Positions 29,167-37,534 of a stretch of 64,000 nucleotides of DNA are shown here, piece by piece. The stretch's first letter is position 1; each line of letters starts with the position of its first letter. Under the pieces are notes generated by a model. That model was not told the origin of the DNA. It made no database searches and saw only the letters and a list, made by a program, of their open reading frames with translations. This DNA comes from Kiloniella laminariae DSM 19542 (GTDB taxonomy: Bacteria; Pseudomonadota; Alphaproteobacteria; Kiloniellales; Kiloniellaceae). The translations under genes were made by a program, and so were the position numbers. Location: assembly GCF_000374005.1 (NCBI RefSeq), contig NZ_KB893157.1, positions 127,950 through 191,949 on the forward strand, read 5' to 3'.

Positions 29167-30294
29167 TTACCGGATCTGGCCGAGCACCTGCTTGAGCTGC
29201 TCGACAGTCCGGTCAATATTGTGAAGCTTGTCCAGGCCAAAGAGGCCAAAGCGGAAGGTCTGGAAATCTGCGGGTTCATCGCACTGCAGGGGAACACCTG
29301 CTGCGATCTGTACACCCTGAGCAGAAAATTTCTTGCCGTTCTGGATCTCCGGGTCTGTTGTATAGCTGACCACAACACCCGGCGCCTGATATCCTTCAGC
29401 TGCAACACTTTTGAACTGGTGTTTTTCCAGAAGCTCCCGGACTTTTTTGCCCAAAAGCAACTGTTCGTCGCGCACCTTGTCAAAACCATACTGTTCGGTT
29501 TCGATAATAACATCGCGAAATGTTGCGAGACTGTCGGTTGGCATGGTGGCGTGATAGGCATGGCCACCGTTTTCGTAAGCCTGCATGATTTGCAGCCATT
29601 TTTTCAGATCACAGGCAAAGCTTGTACTTGAGGTCTGCTCGATAGCCTCTTTTGCGCGGGCATTCATCATGACCAGACCGCAGCCGGGGGAGGCGCTCCA
29701 GCCCTTTTGTGGGGCGCTGATCAGGATATCTACGCCGGTGGCTTCCATATCAACCCAGACGGTTCCCGAGGCAATGCAATCGAGCACAAACATGCCCCCG
29801 ACCGAGTGTACCGCTTCGGCAAGCTGGCGCAGATAGTCGTCGGGTAGCATCATGCCGGATGAAGTCTCAACATGGGGCGCAAAAACCAGATCAGGCTTTT
29901 CGCTCAGAATAGTGTTGACCGCTTCATCAATGGGGACAGGGGCAAAAGCAGCCTGCGGACCGCTTCCGACCTGGCGGGCTTTCAGGACTGTTGAAGCAGC
30001 AGGAATATTCCCGGCTTCGAAGATCTGAGTCCAGCGATAGCTGAACCAGCCATTGCGGATCACCAGGCATTTTTTGTCTGTGGCGAACTGCCGGGCAACA
30101 GCCTCCATGGCATAGGTGCCGCCGCCGGGAACCAGCGCGACAGACTTGGCATTGTAAACTTTTTTCATAAGCCGGGAGATATCAGTCATCACCGTCTGGA
30201 AAGATCGGGACATGTGATTGAGGGAGCGATCGGTATAGACAACAGAGAACTCTAGAAGTCCATCCGGGTCTACATCTGGCAACAGTCCACTCAT
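29167..30294 (-). CDS. Class V aminotransferase
   Basis: A PLP-dependent enzyme of the alanine-glyoxylate / serine-pyruvate aminotransferase family, 375 residues. The PLP lysine sits in SAPQKGWSASPG, preceded by the cofactor-binding segments VPGGGTYAMEA and HVETSSG with FVLDCIASGTVWVDM (Asp). A clear AGGAG site lies 7 bases before the ATG. Substrates are not determined; family members use alanine, serine or phosphonates with glyoxylate or pyruvate. It lies downstream of the regulator gene (251-base gap) on the same strand as the TRAP genes, so a role in the same catabolic unit is possible. Confidence 0.85.
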   Translation of the reverse strand: MSGLLPDVDPDGLLEFSVVYTDRSLNHMSRSFQTVMTDISRLMKKVYNAKSVALVPGGGTYAMEAVARQFATDKKCLVIRNGWFSYRWTQIFEAGNIPAASTVLKARQVGSGPQAAFAPVPIDEAVNTILSEKPDLVFAPHVETSSGMMLPDDYLRQLAEAVHSVGGMFVLDCIASGTVWVDMEATGVDILISAPQKGWSASPGCGLVMMNARAKEAIEQTSSTSFACDLKKWLQIMQAYENGGHAYHATMPTDSLATFRDVIIETEQYGFDKVRDEQLLLGKKVRELLEKHQFKSVAAEGYQAPGVVVSYTTDPEIQNGKKFSAQGVQIAAGVPLQCDEPADFQTFRFGLFGLDKLHNIDRTVEQLKQVLGQIR

Positions 30295-30430
30295 TGAAAA
30301 TCTCCTGGTTATTTTTACTGTGGTTATCGTGGTGCGGGTATCTTGGCGATATTATTCGTATTTTGGGGGCGCTGGGCAACATCCGGCAAGCGCAATAATT
30401 AGATGATTTGTTTAGCTCTGCTCACCTATC

Positions 30431-30446
30431 CCTGTAGTGCTACAGG
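30431..30446. promoter_or_regulatory. 16-bp palindrome upstream of the aminotransferase gene
   Basis: CCTGTAG-TG-CTACAGG, a perfect inverted repeat in the 251-base spacer between the winged-helix regulator gene and the aminotransferase gene. A candidate operator. The decamer CGCAATAATT lies next to it at 30391-30400 and recurs in the dctP/pxpB spacer. Confidence 0.5.
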
Positions 30447-30545
30447 AAGCGGGACAGAAGCAGAAGTTCCTGACAATCGCAGGTCTTGTGCTTAAAATTC
30501 ACCTTGAGAACATTACGTTATTTCAGGCGTCCAAATCAGAGCTTC

Positions 30546-31076
30546 TTAAAAAGAAGCAGCAGCCCGCGAAGCCTGGTCGTAGAGGCCGGACACACTGCGC
30601 AGGATTTGAGCTGTTCGGGCAATCTCGTCGAACTTTGTCTCTGTAGCTACCGCTGGATCAATCAGGCAGAGGTCGCGGATTTTGCGGTATTCGGCACAGG
30701 CCTTGATGCCCTCTTCGGTGGTCGAATAGAAAATTTCCTTGCCCCGTTTGGAGCCTTTGACCAGTTTTCCCTTGATCAGTTTCTTCAGTGAGTAATTGAC
30801 TGTATGCGGGTCCTCGATGTTGAGCACAAAGCAGATATCATTGAGGCGTTTTTCCCGCTTACGGTGATTAACATTGTGCAACACCAGTACATCCAGCGGG
30901 TTGAAATCATGCAGACCCGTCGCGTTCATACAGCGGACCATCCAGCGCGAAAAGCCGTTGAAGGCGATAATCATCCCGTATTCCAACTCGCTCATCTGCC
31001 ACCCCTGTTCACTGGCCAGATGCTCGGAAGAAACGATCGGACGCGGGGCTTGCGGCGGGACTACGGGATCGGACAT
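30546..31076 (-). CDS. Winged-helix (MarR-like) DNA-binding protein
   Basis: A 176-residue regulator. The central part (about 45-125) has the winged-helix pattern FNPLDVLVLHNVNHRKREKRLNDICFVLNIEDPHTVNYSLKKLIKGKLVKGSKRGKEIFYSTTEEGIKAC: helices, a recognition helix at DPHTVNYSLKKL and the beta wing at KGSKRGKEIFYSTT. It resembles a small alphaproteobacterial family of MarR-type proteins. No ligand domain is apparent. It lies directly downstream of the TRAP genes (57-base gap) and upstream of the aminotransferase, which makes it the likely regulator of this locus. Confidence 0.85.
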   Translation of the reverse strand: MSDPVVPPQAPRPIVSSEHLASEQGWQMSELEYGMIIAFNGFSRWMVRCMNATGLHDFNPLDVLVLHNVNHRKREKRLNDICFVLNIEDPHTVNYSLKKLIKGKLVKGSKRGKEIFYSTTEEGIKACAEYRKIRDLCLIDPAVATETKFDEIARTAQILRSVSGLYDQASRAAASF

Positions 31077-31133
31077 GGCTAGACCTCTGGTGACTTTGAC
31101 GTGATGAAATTATGGAACGTTCGGCGTGAACCT

Positions 31134-32429
31134 TTACATATTGTTTGGAAGATAGGTTACCAGCTCAGGTACAGCAATAATTATACCCAGGGCGAGTAAC
31201 AGCAGGGCAAAAAATGGTAGAGCCGCCTTGGCAACGGTGAGGATGTTCCGCCCGGTAAGGGATTGCAGAACAAACAGGTTAAAGCCAACCGGAGGCGTGA
31301 TTTGCGACATCTCGACAACAATCACGATGTAGATCCCGAACCAGAGAGGATCAATTCCTGCCTGTTCAACCATGGGCATGATCACCGAAGTGGTCAGAAC
31401 GACGACACTGATGCCATCTAGAAAGCAGCCCAGAACGACAAAGAATACGGTGAGTGCGGCCAGCAGGGCATAGGGACTGAGCTCAAGACTACCGATCCAG
31501 AGGGCCAGGAGTTTTGGTATACCGGTGAAGCCCATGGCGACAGTCAGAAAAGCAGCGCCAGCCAGAATGAAGGCAATCATGCAGGAGGTCTTGGTTGCCC
31601 CCATCAGCCCGCCCATAAAGCTCTCGCGGTTCAAGCCCCCGGTACACCAGGAGAGCAGCAGAGCCAAGACGACGCCCACAGCTGCGGCATCCGTTGGCGA
31701 GGCAATGCCAAGATAGATTGAACCGATTACACCGGAGATCAGAAATATAACGGGCAAGAGGCTGCGGGTGCGCCGGATTTTCTCGCGAAAGGACAGCTGT
31801 TCAATCACGTCAGGGAGTTTGTCTTTGTTGAACAAAGACCAGACAACGACAAAACCGATAAAGAGAGCGACGAGTAACAGACCGGGAATGACACCGGCGA
31901 TGAAAAGCCGGGCAATCGACTGTTCTGTGGCAACGCCGTAAACGATCAGGATGATTGACGGGGGAATCAAGAGACCCAGAGTGGCAGAGCCTGCCAGCGT
32001 GCCGATCATCAGGCTTTCGGGATAGCCGCGTTTTGACAGTTCAGGAATGGACATCTTGCCGATGGTCGCAGCTGTTGCCGCAGAAGAGCCGGAGACGGCA
32101 GCAAAGATGCCGCAGCCAATAATGTTCACATGCAGCAGCTTGCCGGGAATTTTGCCAACCCAGGGGGAAAGCCCGCTAAACATGTCCTGGGATAGGCGGG
32201 AACGGAACAGGATTTCGCCCATCCAGATAAAGAGAGGCAGGGCGGCGAGGGCCCAGGAATTGCTGGAACCCCAGACGGTGGTGGCAAGGACGCTGCCAAC
32301 AGGGGCATCCGTGAAGAGCGCCATGCCGAAGATGCCGACACCAAACAGTGAAAAAGCAACCCAGACACCTGACCCCAGCAAAACAAAGAGGGTCAGCAAC
32401 AACAAAACGGTAAGATAAATCTCGGACAT
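31134..32429 (-). CDS. TRAP transporter large permease (DctM)
   Basis: Large membrane subunit of a tripartite ATP-independent periplasmic transporter, 431 residues with about 12 hydrophobic segments. Characteristic pieces are ALPLFIWMGEILFRSRLSQDMF, SGSSAATAATIGKMSIPELSKRGYP and ITPPVGFNLFVLQSL (TPPVG motif). It follows the small permease gene with a 14-base gap and is translated from ATG after GGGAAG. The transported acid cannot be read from this subunit. Confidence 0.95.
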   Translation of the reverse strand: MSEIYLTVLLLLTLFVLLGSGVWVAFSLFGVGIFGMALFTDAPVGSVLATTVWGSSNSWALAALPLFIWMGEILFRSRLSQDMFSGLSPWVGKIPGKLLHVNIIGCGIFAAVSGSSAATAATIGKMSIPELSKRGYPESLMIGTLAGSATLGLLIPPSIILIVYGVATEQSIARLFIAGVIPGLLLVALFIGFVVVWSLFNKDKLPDVIEQLSFREKIRRTRSLLPVIFLISGVIGSIYLGIASPTDAAAVGVVLALLLSWCTGGLNRESFMGGLMGATKTSCMIAFILAGAAFLTVAMGFTGIPKLLALWIGSLELSPYALLAALTVFFVVLGCFLDGISVVVLTTSVIMPMVEQAGIDPLWFGIYIVIVVEMSQITPPVGFNLFVLQSLTGRNILTVAKAALPFFALLLLALGIIIAVPELVTYLPNNM

Positions 32430-32443
32430 TTGACGGTGCTTCC

Positions 32444-33016
32444 CTATTCCGCGTGGAGATCGGCGTGGTCTTGTTGCAGGAGGTTCTCTCCCTTGCCTTC
32501 ATAGCTGGCTTCACCGCCGAGCAGGACAGTAACCAGTTCATCAAGCAGCGCTATGGCCAAAATGCCCAGTCCCAGCAACATGGGGGTCATGGGAATCCAG
32601 ATCGGCACTGCGATCATACCGGTAGAGAGATCGTTATAGGTAAAGGCTTCGTGGACGAGCAGTGCGGTGTAATAGGTACAGAAGAGGGCCATGGCCGCAG
32701 CGATGACAAGGCACCAGATCTCCACCCCCCGTCGCAAACCCTGCGGCAGGTTCTGGAGCAGGAGCGAAACCCTGATATGGCTGCCATCGCGCAGGGTATA
32801 GGCCAGTGCGAGAAAAGAAGAAGCCGCCAGAAAAAAGCCGGTAAAATCGCCATAGGAGGGGATGGTCAAGCCAATCGCCTCGCCGGTGATGGCTGTGCTG
32901 AGGCGGTCGATCAGATTAAGCAGAACCTGGGCCATAACTGTAATGCAGATGGCAAGGAGGAAAAAGGCTGCTGCCCAACCGCTCGTCTGATAGAGCTTAT
33001 TGAGGATTTTTCGCAT
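32444..33016 (-). CDS. TRAP transporter small permease (DctQ)
   Basis: Small membrane subunit, 190 residues with four hydrophobic helices. The ATG at 33016 (MRKILNKLYQTSGWAAAFFLL) with GAGGG upstream is preferred; an in-frame ATG at 33094 would add a non-conserved 26-residue tail. The segment SFLALAYTLRDGSHIRVSLLLQNLP is a DctQ hallmark (here GSHIRV). Coupled to dctM and 128 bases after dctP. Confidence 0.92.
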   Translation of the reverse strand: MRKILNKLYQTSGWAAAFFLLAICITVMAQVLLNLIDRLSTAITGEAIGLTIPSYGDFTGFFLAASSFLALAYTLRDGSHIRVSLLLQNLPQGLRRGVEIWCLVIAAAMALFCTYYTALLVHEAFTYNDLSTGMIAVPIWIPMTPMLLGLGILAIALLDELVTVLLGGEASYEGKGENLLQQDHADLHAE

Positions 33017-33144
33017 GGTCACACGCCCTCTGTTGACGATTCTGCGGGCCTCTTGGACGCGCAGGAAACCATTATACCTGAACTGATCAGGCATTTGTAA
33101 AACCGGGGTGATTCAGTATTCCGGATCACCCCGATGAGAAAGGA

Positions 33145-34134
33145 TCAGTTGCCGTAGGCAGAGAGGATTTCTTCGCCTTCACTGCCGGCTGCAGTCTTCC
33201 AGTCCTTGAGCATTTCTGCCCCGACGACCTTCAGGTCTTCAACCAATTGCTCGGATGGCGGATTGACGATGGTCACCCCGTTGTCCTGCATAACTTTGAT
33301 CTGGGCGTCGGTTTCGGCCTTGCTCATGTCCCAGCCACGCTTTTCGGCTTTTTCTGCCGCAGCCAAAACAGCTGTCTGTGTGGCTTCGTCAAGCTTGCGC
33401 CAGGCGCTTTTGTTGATCACAACAATGTTCTTCGGAACCCAGGCCTGAATATGGGTATAGTGGGAAACAAAATCCCAGGCCTTGCTGTTGGCTCCGGTTG
33501 AAGGGGAGGTGATCATGGCCTCGACCCGGCCTGTGGTGTAAGCTTGTGGAATATCCGGCACCTCGACCTGGGTTGGTGCAGCACCTGTCAGCTGGGCGAA
33601 TTTTTCCAGCGTGGCGTTATAGGCCCGGAACTTGAGACCCTTGAGATCGGCAACGGAGTTGATCTCTTTGTTGGTGTAGAGACCCTGTGGCGGCCAGGGA
33701 ACAGAATAAAGGGGAATCAGGCCCTGTTTGTCGAGCAGTTTGGTGATCACAGGTTTCTGGGCGGCCCAGAGTCTTTCTGCATCGTCATAGTTGGTGGCGA
33801 GGAAAGGCAGGGAATCTGCGCCAAAGGCTTCGTGCTCGTTGGACAGCAAGGAAAGGAAGAATTCACCGATCGGGACCTGACCGCTGCGCACGGCATTTTT
33901 GATCTCGGGGTGTTTGAACAGGGACCCGGCGGAATGAACCTTGATGGTCAGACCCCCATTGGTCGCGGCTTCGACGTCTTTGGCGAACTCAATGATGTTC
34001 TCGGTATGGAACGTCTTGTCTGGATAAGGTGTCGGCATGTCCCAGGTATCGGCCTGGGCGGACATAGTGGCAGACATGGTTGCGCCCATAGCAAGGGCAG
34101 CGACACCTGCGGTGAAGTTACGTAGTACTTTCAT
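33145..34134 (-). CDS. TRAP transporter substrate-binding protein (DctP)
   Basis: Periplasmic binding protein, 329 residues, with a signal peptide (MKVLRNFTAGVAALAMGATMSATMSAQAD, cleavage after AQA). The mature protein starts DTWDMPTPYPDKTFHTENI and has KIKVHSAGSLF-type and the RAYNATLEKFAQLTGAAPTQVEVPDIPQAYTTGRVEAMITSP segment, in which the conserved arginine that salt-bridges the ligand carboxylate should be in KFRAYN. GGGAGG lies 8 bases upstream of the ATG. Divergent 5-oxoprolinase genes suggest 5-oxoproline or a related cyclic acid as the ligand; that is inference. Confidence 0.92.
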   Translation of the reverse strand: MKVLRNFTAGVAALAMGATMSATMSAQADTWDMPTPYPDKTFHTENIIEFAKDVEAATNGGLTIKVHSAGSLFKHPEIKNAVRSGQVPIGEFFLSLLSNEHEAFGADSLPFLATNYDDAERLWAAQKPVITKLLDKQGLIPLYSVPWPPQGLYTNKEINSVADLKGLKFRAYNATLEKFAQLTGAAPTQVEVPDIPQAYTTGRVEAMITSPSTGANSKAWDFVSHYTHIQAWVPKNIVVINKSAWRKLDEATQTAVLAAAEKAEKRGWDMSKAETDAQIKVMQDNGVTIVNPPSEQLVEDLKVVGAEMLKDWKTAAGSEGEEILSAYGN

Positions 34135-34388
34135 CTGATAAACCTCCCAAAGGTTTTTCTGGAGTAGGGCTTTGCCCGAAACATATTATTGGCTCGCAAA
34201 CCGCATAGGATTTTTTATGAGTAGAACGAGCAAAAACTGCGTGATGACCAACCGCAAAATGTGCGCCAACAAGTACGCATTAATTTACTGTGACATTTTG
34301 TTGACAAATAATCAATAAAACAATAACGATTTATTATTGTAATCTGCCTGACGCAATAATTCATAAGCAAAAATTGAGAGGGCAAGAG
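34135..34388. promoter_or_regulatory. Divergent control region, TRAP / 5-oxoprolinase genes
   Basis: AT-rich spacer between dctP (minus) and pxpB (plus). It holds a perfect -35-like TTGACA at 34301-34306, the inverted repeat ACAATAA-N7-TTATTGT at 34320-34340 that would cover the matching -10, and the decamer CGCAATAATT at 34352-34361 with a near copy CGCATTAATT at 34276-34285. The decamer also occurs upstream of the aminotransferase gene at 30391-30400. Confidence 0.55.
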
Positions 34389-35135
34389 TTGGATATCCGG
34401 ATACTGACCGTTGGCGATGCCGCCTTCACCATCGAGTTCCCGAACCTGGAAGGGGTGTCAGGGGCACGGCAGGTTGCTGCCTTGCGCAGTCGGGTGCAGG
34501 AAAAGATTAAAGCCGGGCAACTTTCAGGGATTGTGGACATCATCTCGGCTTCCCGCTCGCTCACCATTTGCCTTGATCCTTTTGTCGCCGATTATAAATT
34601 TCTGCAAACGGCTGTCGCCACATTGGCAAAACAGAAACTGTCTCTGGCCAAGAGAGCTTCCCAGCTTTGGCGACTCCCGGCCTGTTATGAGGGAGAATAT
34701 GGTCCCGATCTGGAAGAGGTTGCCGAAAGATCGGCGATGAGTACTCAGGAGGTGGTCGCGCTTCATAGCGCTCGGGAATACGAACTCTTACAGATCGGCT
34801 TTCTGCCCGGTTTTCCTTTTCTGGCAGAACTGGATGAACGGCTGAGATTTCCGAGGAGAGCCAGCCCGCGCGTGCGGGTGCCTGCGGGCTCCGTCGGCAT
34901 CGCCAACGCACAGACAGCGATCTATCCCTGGGAAAGTCCAGGGGGGTGGCATCTTCTGGCCCGTTGTCCTGTCCCGCTGTTTAACCCACTCTGGGATCGC
35001 CCCAGCCTTCTTGATACCGGAGCGAAGGTGACGTTCGAGCCGATCAGTTCCAAGGATCTGGCCCTGCTGCAACAGGATTTGTCCAGGGGTCGGCTTGATC
35101 CCCACTCCTTTGCTGTTGAGAGAAAGGAGGGATAG
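34389..35135 (+). CDS. pxpB: 5-oxoprolinase subunit B (KipI family, TTG start)
   Basis: PxpB of the prokaryotic ATP-dependent 5-oxoprolinase PxpABC, which opens 5-oxoproline to glutamate. About 248 residues. I chose the TTG at 34389 (GAGAGGG 6 bases upstream), giving an initiator followed by DIRILTVGDAAFTIEF; a TTG at 34374 is possible. Diagnostic motifs: QIGFLPGFPFLAELDERLRFPRRASPRVRVPAGSVGIANAQTAIYPWESPGGWHLL. It abuts pxpC with no gap. Confidence 0.92.
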   Translation: MDIRILTVGDAAFTIEFPNLEGVSGARQVAALRSRVQEKIKAGQLSGIVDIISASRSLTICLDPFVADYKFLQTAVATLAKQKLSLAKRASQLWRLPACYEGEYGPDLEEVAERSAMSTQEVVALHSAREYELLQIGFLPGFPFLAELDERLRFPRRASPRVRVPAGSVGIANAQTAIYPWESPGGWHLLARCPVPLFNPLWDRPSLLDTGAKVTFEPISSKDLALLQQDLSRGRLDPHSFAVERKEG

Positions 35136-36227
35136 ATGGGAGCTGTCCTTAAAATTCTTTCCCCCGGAGTATTTTCTTCCCTTCAGGATCGGGGCCGATT
35201 GGGCTTTGGGGCTTATGGTGTCCCGCGTAGCGGTGCTGCTGATCCTGTCGGCTTGCGTATTGGCAACTATCTGCTCGGGAATGATGCCTTTGAAACGGCG
35301 ATCGAGTTTCGCTTTCTTGGGCCAAAAATCCTGATCGAGAGCGGCTCTGTCCGGTTGGCGCTGGCGGGGGACGCGACCGCCGATCTGCTTCTCAGTGAAA
35401 ATGAAGAGCCCGTGAAAATTTCTCCCTGGCAGACAGTTCGGCTCAATGAGGGTGATATTTTGTCGGTGATGCCTCTCACCAAGGGGGCAACAGGCTATCT
35501 GGCTCTCGAAGGGGGCTTTGATCTTGAGCACGTTCTGGGCAGCTGCTCTACCTATGCCAGAGCCGGTCTGGGCGGGGTGAACGGGAAAAACCTGCAGCAG
35601 GGTGACTGCCTCTCAGCCCGACTTGATCATCCAAGAGAGATGATCGAGAAGATTGTCAAACATCCTCCGACGTATGGAGAAGCGCCCTTGCGTGTCTTGC
35701 TGGGGCCGCAGGATGACTATTTTTCTGATGAGACATGCGCTGCATTTGAAGTCGAGTCGTACCGGGTCAGCAGTGATGTCGACAGGATGGGGATCCGCCT
35801 GGAGGGAGCAGCGCTTGCGCCGCTGCCAGAAAAAGGCAGTGATCTTGTTTCTGACGGGCTGGTCCCCGGCGCAATCCAGATCCCCGGCAGCGGACAGCCG
35901 ATTGTTTTATTTGTCGATTGCCAGACAATTGGCGGCTATCCCAAGATCGCAACAGTTATTACGGCCGATCTGCATCATCTGGGACAGGTGGTACCGGGAA
36001 GTTCGATCCGTTTCAGGATTGTGACACCAGATGAGGCCACGGCGGCGCTTACTGAACGAGAGCAGCTTGTTCAACAGATAGAAAATTCGGTTGTTGATCA
36101 CTTTGGTGAAGGTTTTCTGGACCTTAAGGCCCTTTATCAGAGCAATTTGATTGCCGGGGTTGTGAACGCAAAGAGCTCCGGGCATTTTCCCGGCCATCTG
36201 GAGGAGAATTCCCATGAAACTGATTAA
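35136..36227 (+). CDS. pxpC: 5-oxoprolinase subunit C (KipA, carboxyltransferase-like)
   Basis: PxpC, 363 residues, of the biotin-dependent carboxyltransferase-like (allophanate hydrolase subunit 2) family. The start follows AAAGGAGG. Conserved segments: PGVFSSLQDRGRLGFGAYGVPRSGAADP at the N-terminus, GATGYLALEGGFD, and GAIQIPGSGQPIVLFVDCQTIGGYPKIATVITADL. It overlaps the pxpA start by 14 bases. Confidence 0.95.
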   Translation: MGAVLKILSPGVFSSLQDRGRLGFGAYGVPRSGAADPVGLRIGNYLLGNDAFETAIEFRFLGPKILIESGSVRLALAGDATADLLLSENEEPVKISPWQTVRLNEGDILSVMPLTKGATGYLALEGGFDLEHVLGSCSTYARAGLGGVNGKNLQQGDCLSARLDHPREMIEKIVKHPPTYGEAPLRVLLGPQDDYFSDETCAAFEVESYRVSSDVDRMGIRLEGAALAPLPEKGSDLVSDGLVPGAIQIPGSGQPIVLFVDCQTIGGYPKIATVITADLHHLGQVVPGSSIRFRIVTPDEATAALTEREQLVQQIENSVVDHFGEGFLDLKALYQSNLIAGVVNAKSSGHFPGHLEENSHETD

Positions 36228-36990
36228 TCTCAATGCCGATATGGGGGAAGGTTTTGGTCAATACGGAATCGGTAACGATGCGGCCATGCTGGAGATAATC
36301 GGTTCAGCGAACGTGGCCTGTGGTTATCATGCAGGTGATCCCCTGGTGATGAGCAAGACAGCACAACTTGCGAAAGAGAAGGGGGTCAGCATCGGTGCGC
36401 ATCCGGCTTTTCCGGATCTGCAGGGTTTTGGCCGTCGGAAGATGGTACTGCCACTCGATGAGCTGGAAGCAATGATGGTTTATCAGATCGGCGCGCTTAT
36501 GGCGGTTGCGACCAGTCAGGGAAGTCGGGTTACCCATGTCAAACCTCATGGGGCACTGAATAATATGGCGGCAGAGGACATGGAGATGTCGCGCGCCATT
36601 GCCCGGGCGATCCGGAGTGTGAATCCCGACTTGATTATGCTGGCAACGGCTGGATCCTGCCTCTGCAAGGCGGGACTTGAGCTGGGATTGCCGACAGCGG
36701 GCGAAATTTTTGCTGATCGAACCTATGACGAAGAGGGTAACCTGACTTCGCGCTCCCTGCCCAATGCCGTGATTCACGATCCTGAACAGAGTGCCGAACA
36801 GATTCTTTCTTTTGTCGAGGCGGGCAAAATTATCACGCCGTCGGGCAAGGGGATCGAGACACCGATTCACAGTATCTGTGTGCATGGGGATACAGCCGAA
36901 GCCGTTGCTATTGCTCAGCGTGTTAAAGAACGGCTGGAGCAGGCAGGTTATAGACTGGCTCCGCTACCGGAAGTGATGGGGCTTGGCTGA
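36214..36990 (+). CDS. pxpA: 5-oxoprolinase subunit A (LamB/YcsF family)
   Basis: PxpA, 258 residues. N-terminal motif LNADMGEGFGQYG, followed by ANVACGYHAGDP, GAHPAFPDLQGFGRR and VKPHGALNN, which carry the conserved Asp, Glu and His residues of the LamB/YcsF fold. A GGAGGAG site precedes the ATG. Together with PxpB and PxpC it gives a complete three-subunit 5-oxoprolinase. It ends 17 bases before the convergent rppH. Confidence 0.96.
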   Translation: MKLINLNADMGEGFGQYGIGNDAAMLEIIGSANVACGYHAGDPLVMSKTAQLAKEKGVSIGAHPAFPDLQGFGRRKMVLPLDELEAMMVYQIGALMAVATSQGSRVTHVKPHGALNNMAAEDMEMSRAIARAIRSVNPDLIMLATAGSCLCKAGLELGLPTAGEIFADRTYDEEGNLTSRSLPNAVIHDPEQSAEQILSFVEAGKIITPSGKGIETPIHSICVHGDTAEAVAIAQRVKERLEQAGYRLAPLPEVMGLG

Positions 36991-37007
36991 GAAGAGCAGT
37001 CCGGGGG

Positions 37008-37526
37008 TCAGGTTATTAGATGTGAAAATTCGGCGACGATCTTGCGGTAGAGATCGCGCTTGAAAGGGACAATGAGGTCGGGTAGCGCTGACATCTCGAC
37101 CCATTTCCAGTCCGAGAACTCAGGAATATCAGTTTCAATATTGATATCTGAATCCTTGCCTTTAAAACGAAAGGCATACCATTTCTGTTTTTGACCCCGA
37201 TAGCGACCTTTCCAGATCTTTGGAACGAGATCACGCGGCAGGTCGTAGGTAAGCCAGCTGCTGCTTTCTGCAAGAAGCTCTGCCTTGGCGGTTCCGGTTT
37301 CTTCTTCCAGCTCCCGCAAGGCGGCGACAAGGGGCTCTTCGCCGTCATCTATGCCGCCCTGGGGCATTTGCCAGGCTTCACCTGGATTGTCTATGCGCTG
37401 GGCGACAAAAATCTTGTCGTCCTGATTCAGCAACATGATGCCAACGCAGGGGCGATAGGGAAGTGCTTCAATCTCAGCATCGGTTGGAATTTTTGCCATG
37501 ATCTCCGCTTTCTGTTTTTGGGACAT
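37008..37526 (-). CDS. rppH: RNA pyrophosphohydrolase (Nudix)
   Basis: Removes pyrophosphate from the 5' end of transcripts and so starts mRNA decay; in alphaproteobacteria the same protein is also called dinucleoside polyphosphate hydrolase. 172 residues. Nudix box: [45 protein letters not shown] and EAWQMPQGG are family segments. The ATG at 37526 is used; an ATG at 37499 ([10 protein letters not shown]) is an alternative start. Last gene of the long minus-strand block, 8 bases after the deacetylase gene. Confidence 0.94.
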   Translation of the reverse strand: MSQKQKAEIMAKIPTDAEIEALPYRPCVGIMLLNQDDKIFVAQRIDNPGEAWQMPQGGIDDGEEPLVAALRELEEETGTAKAELLAESSSWLTYDLPRDLVPKIWKGRYRGQKQKWYAFRFKGKDSDINIETDIPEFSDWKWVEMSALPDLIVPFKRDLYRKIVAEFSHLIT

Positions 37527-37534
37527 GCTGGTTT

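Noticed and set aside
32453-33100. 215-codon open frame antisense to dctQ
   Set aside because: The minus-strand dctQ has clear helices and operon context; this frame is low-complexity and without a ribosome site.
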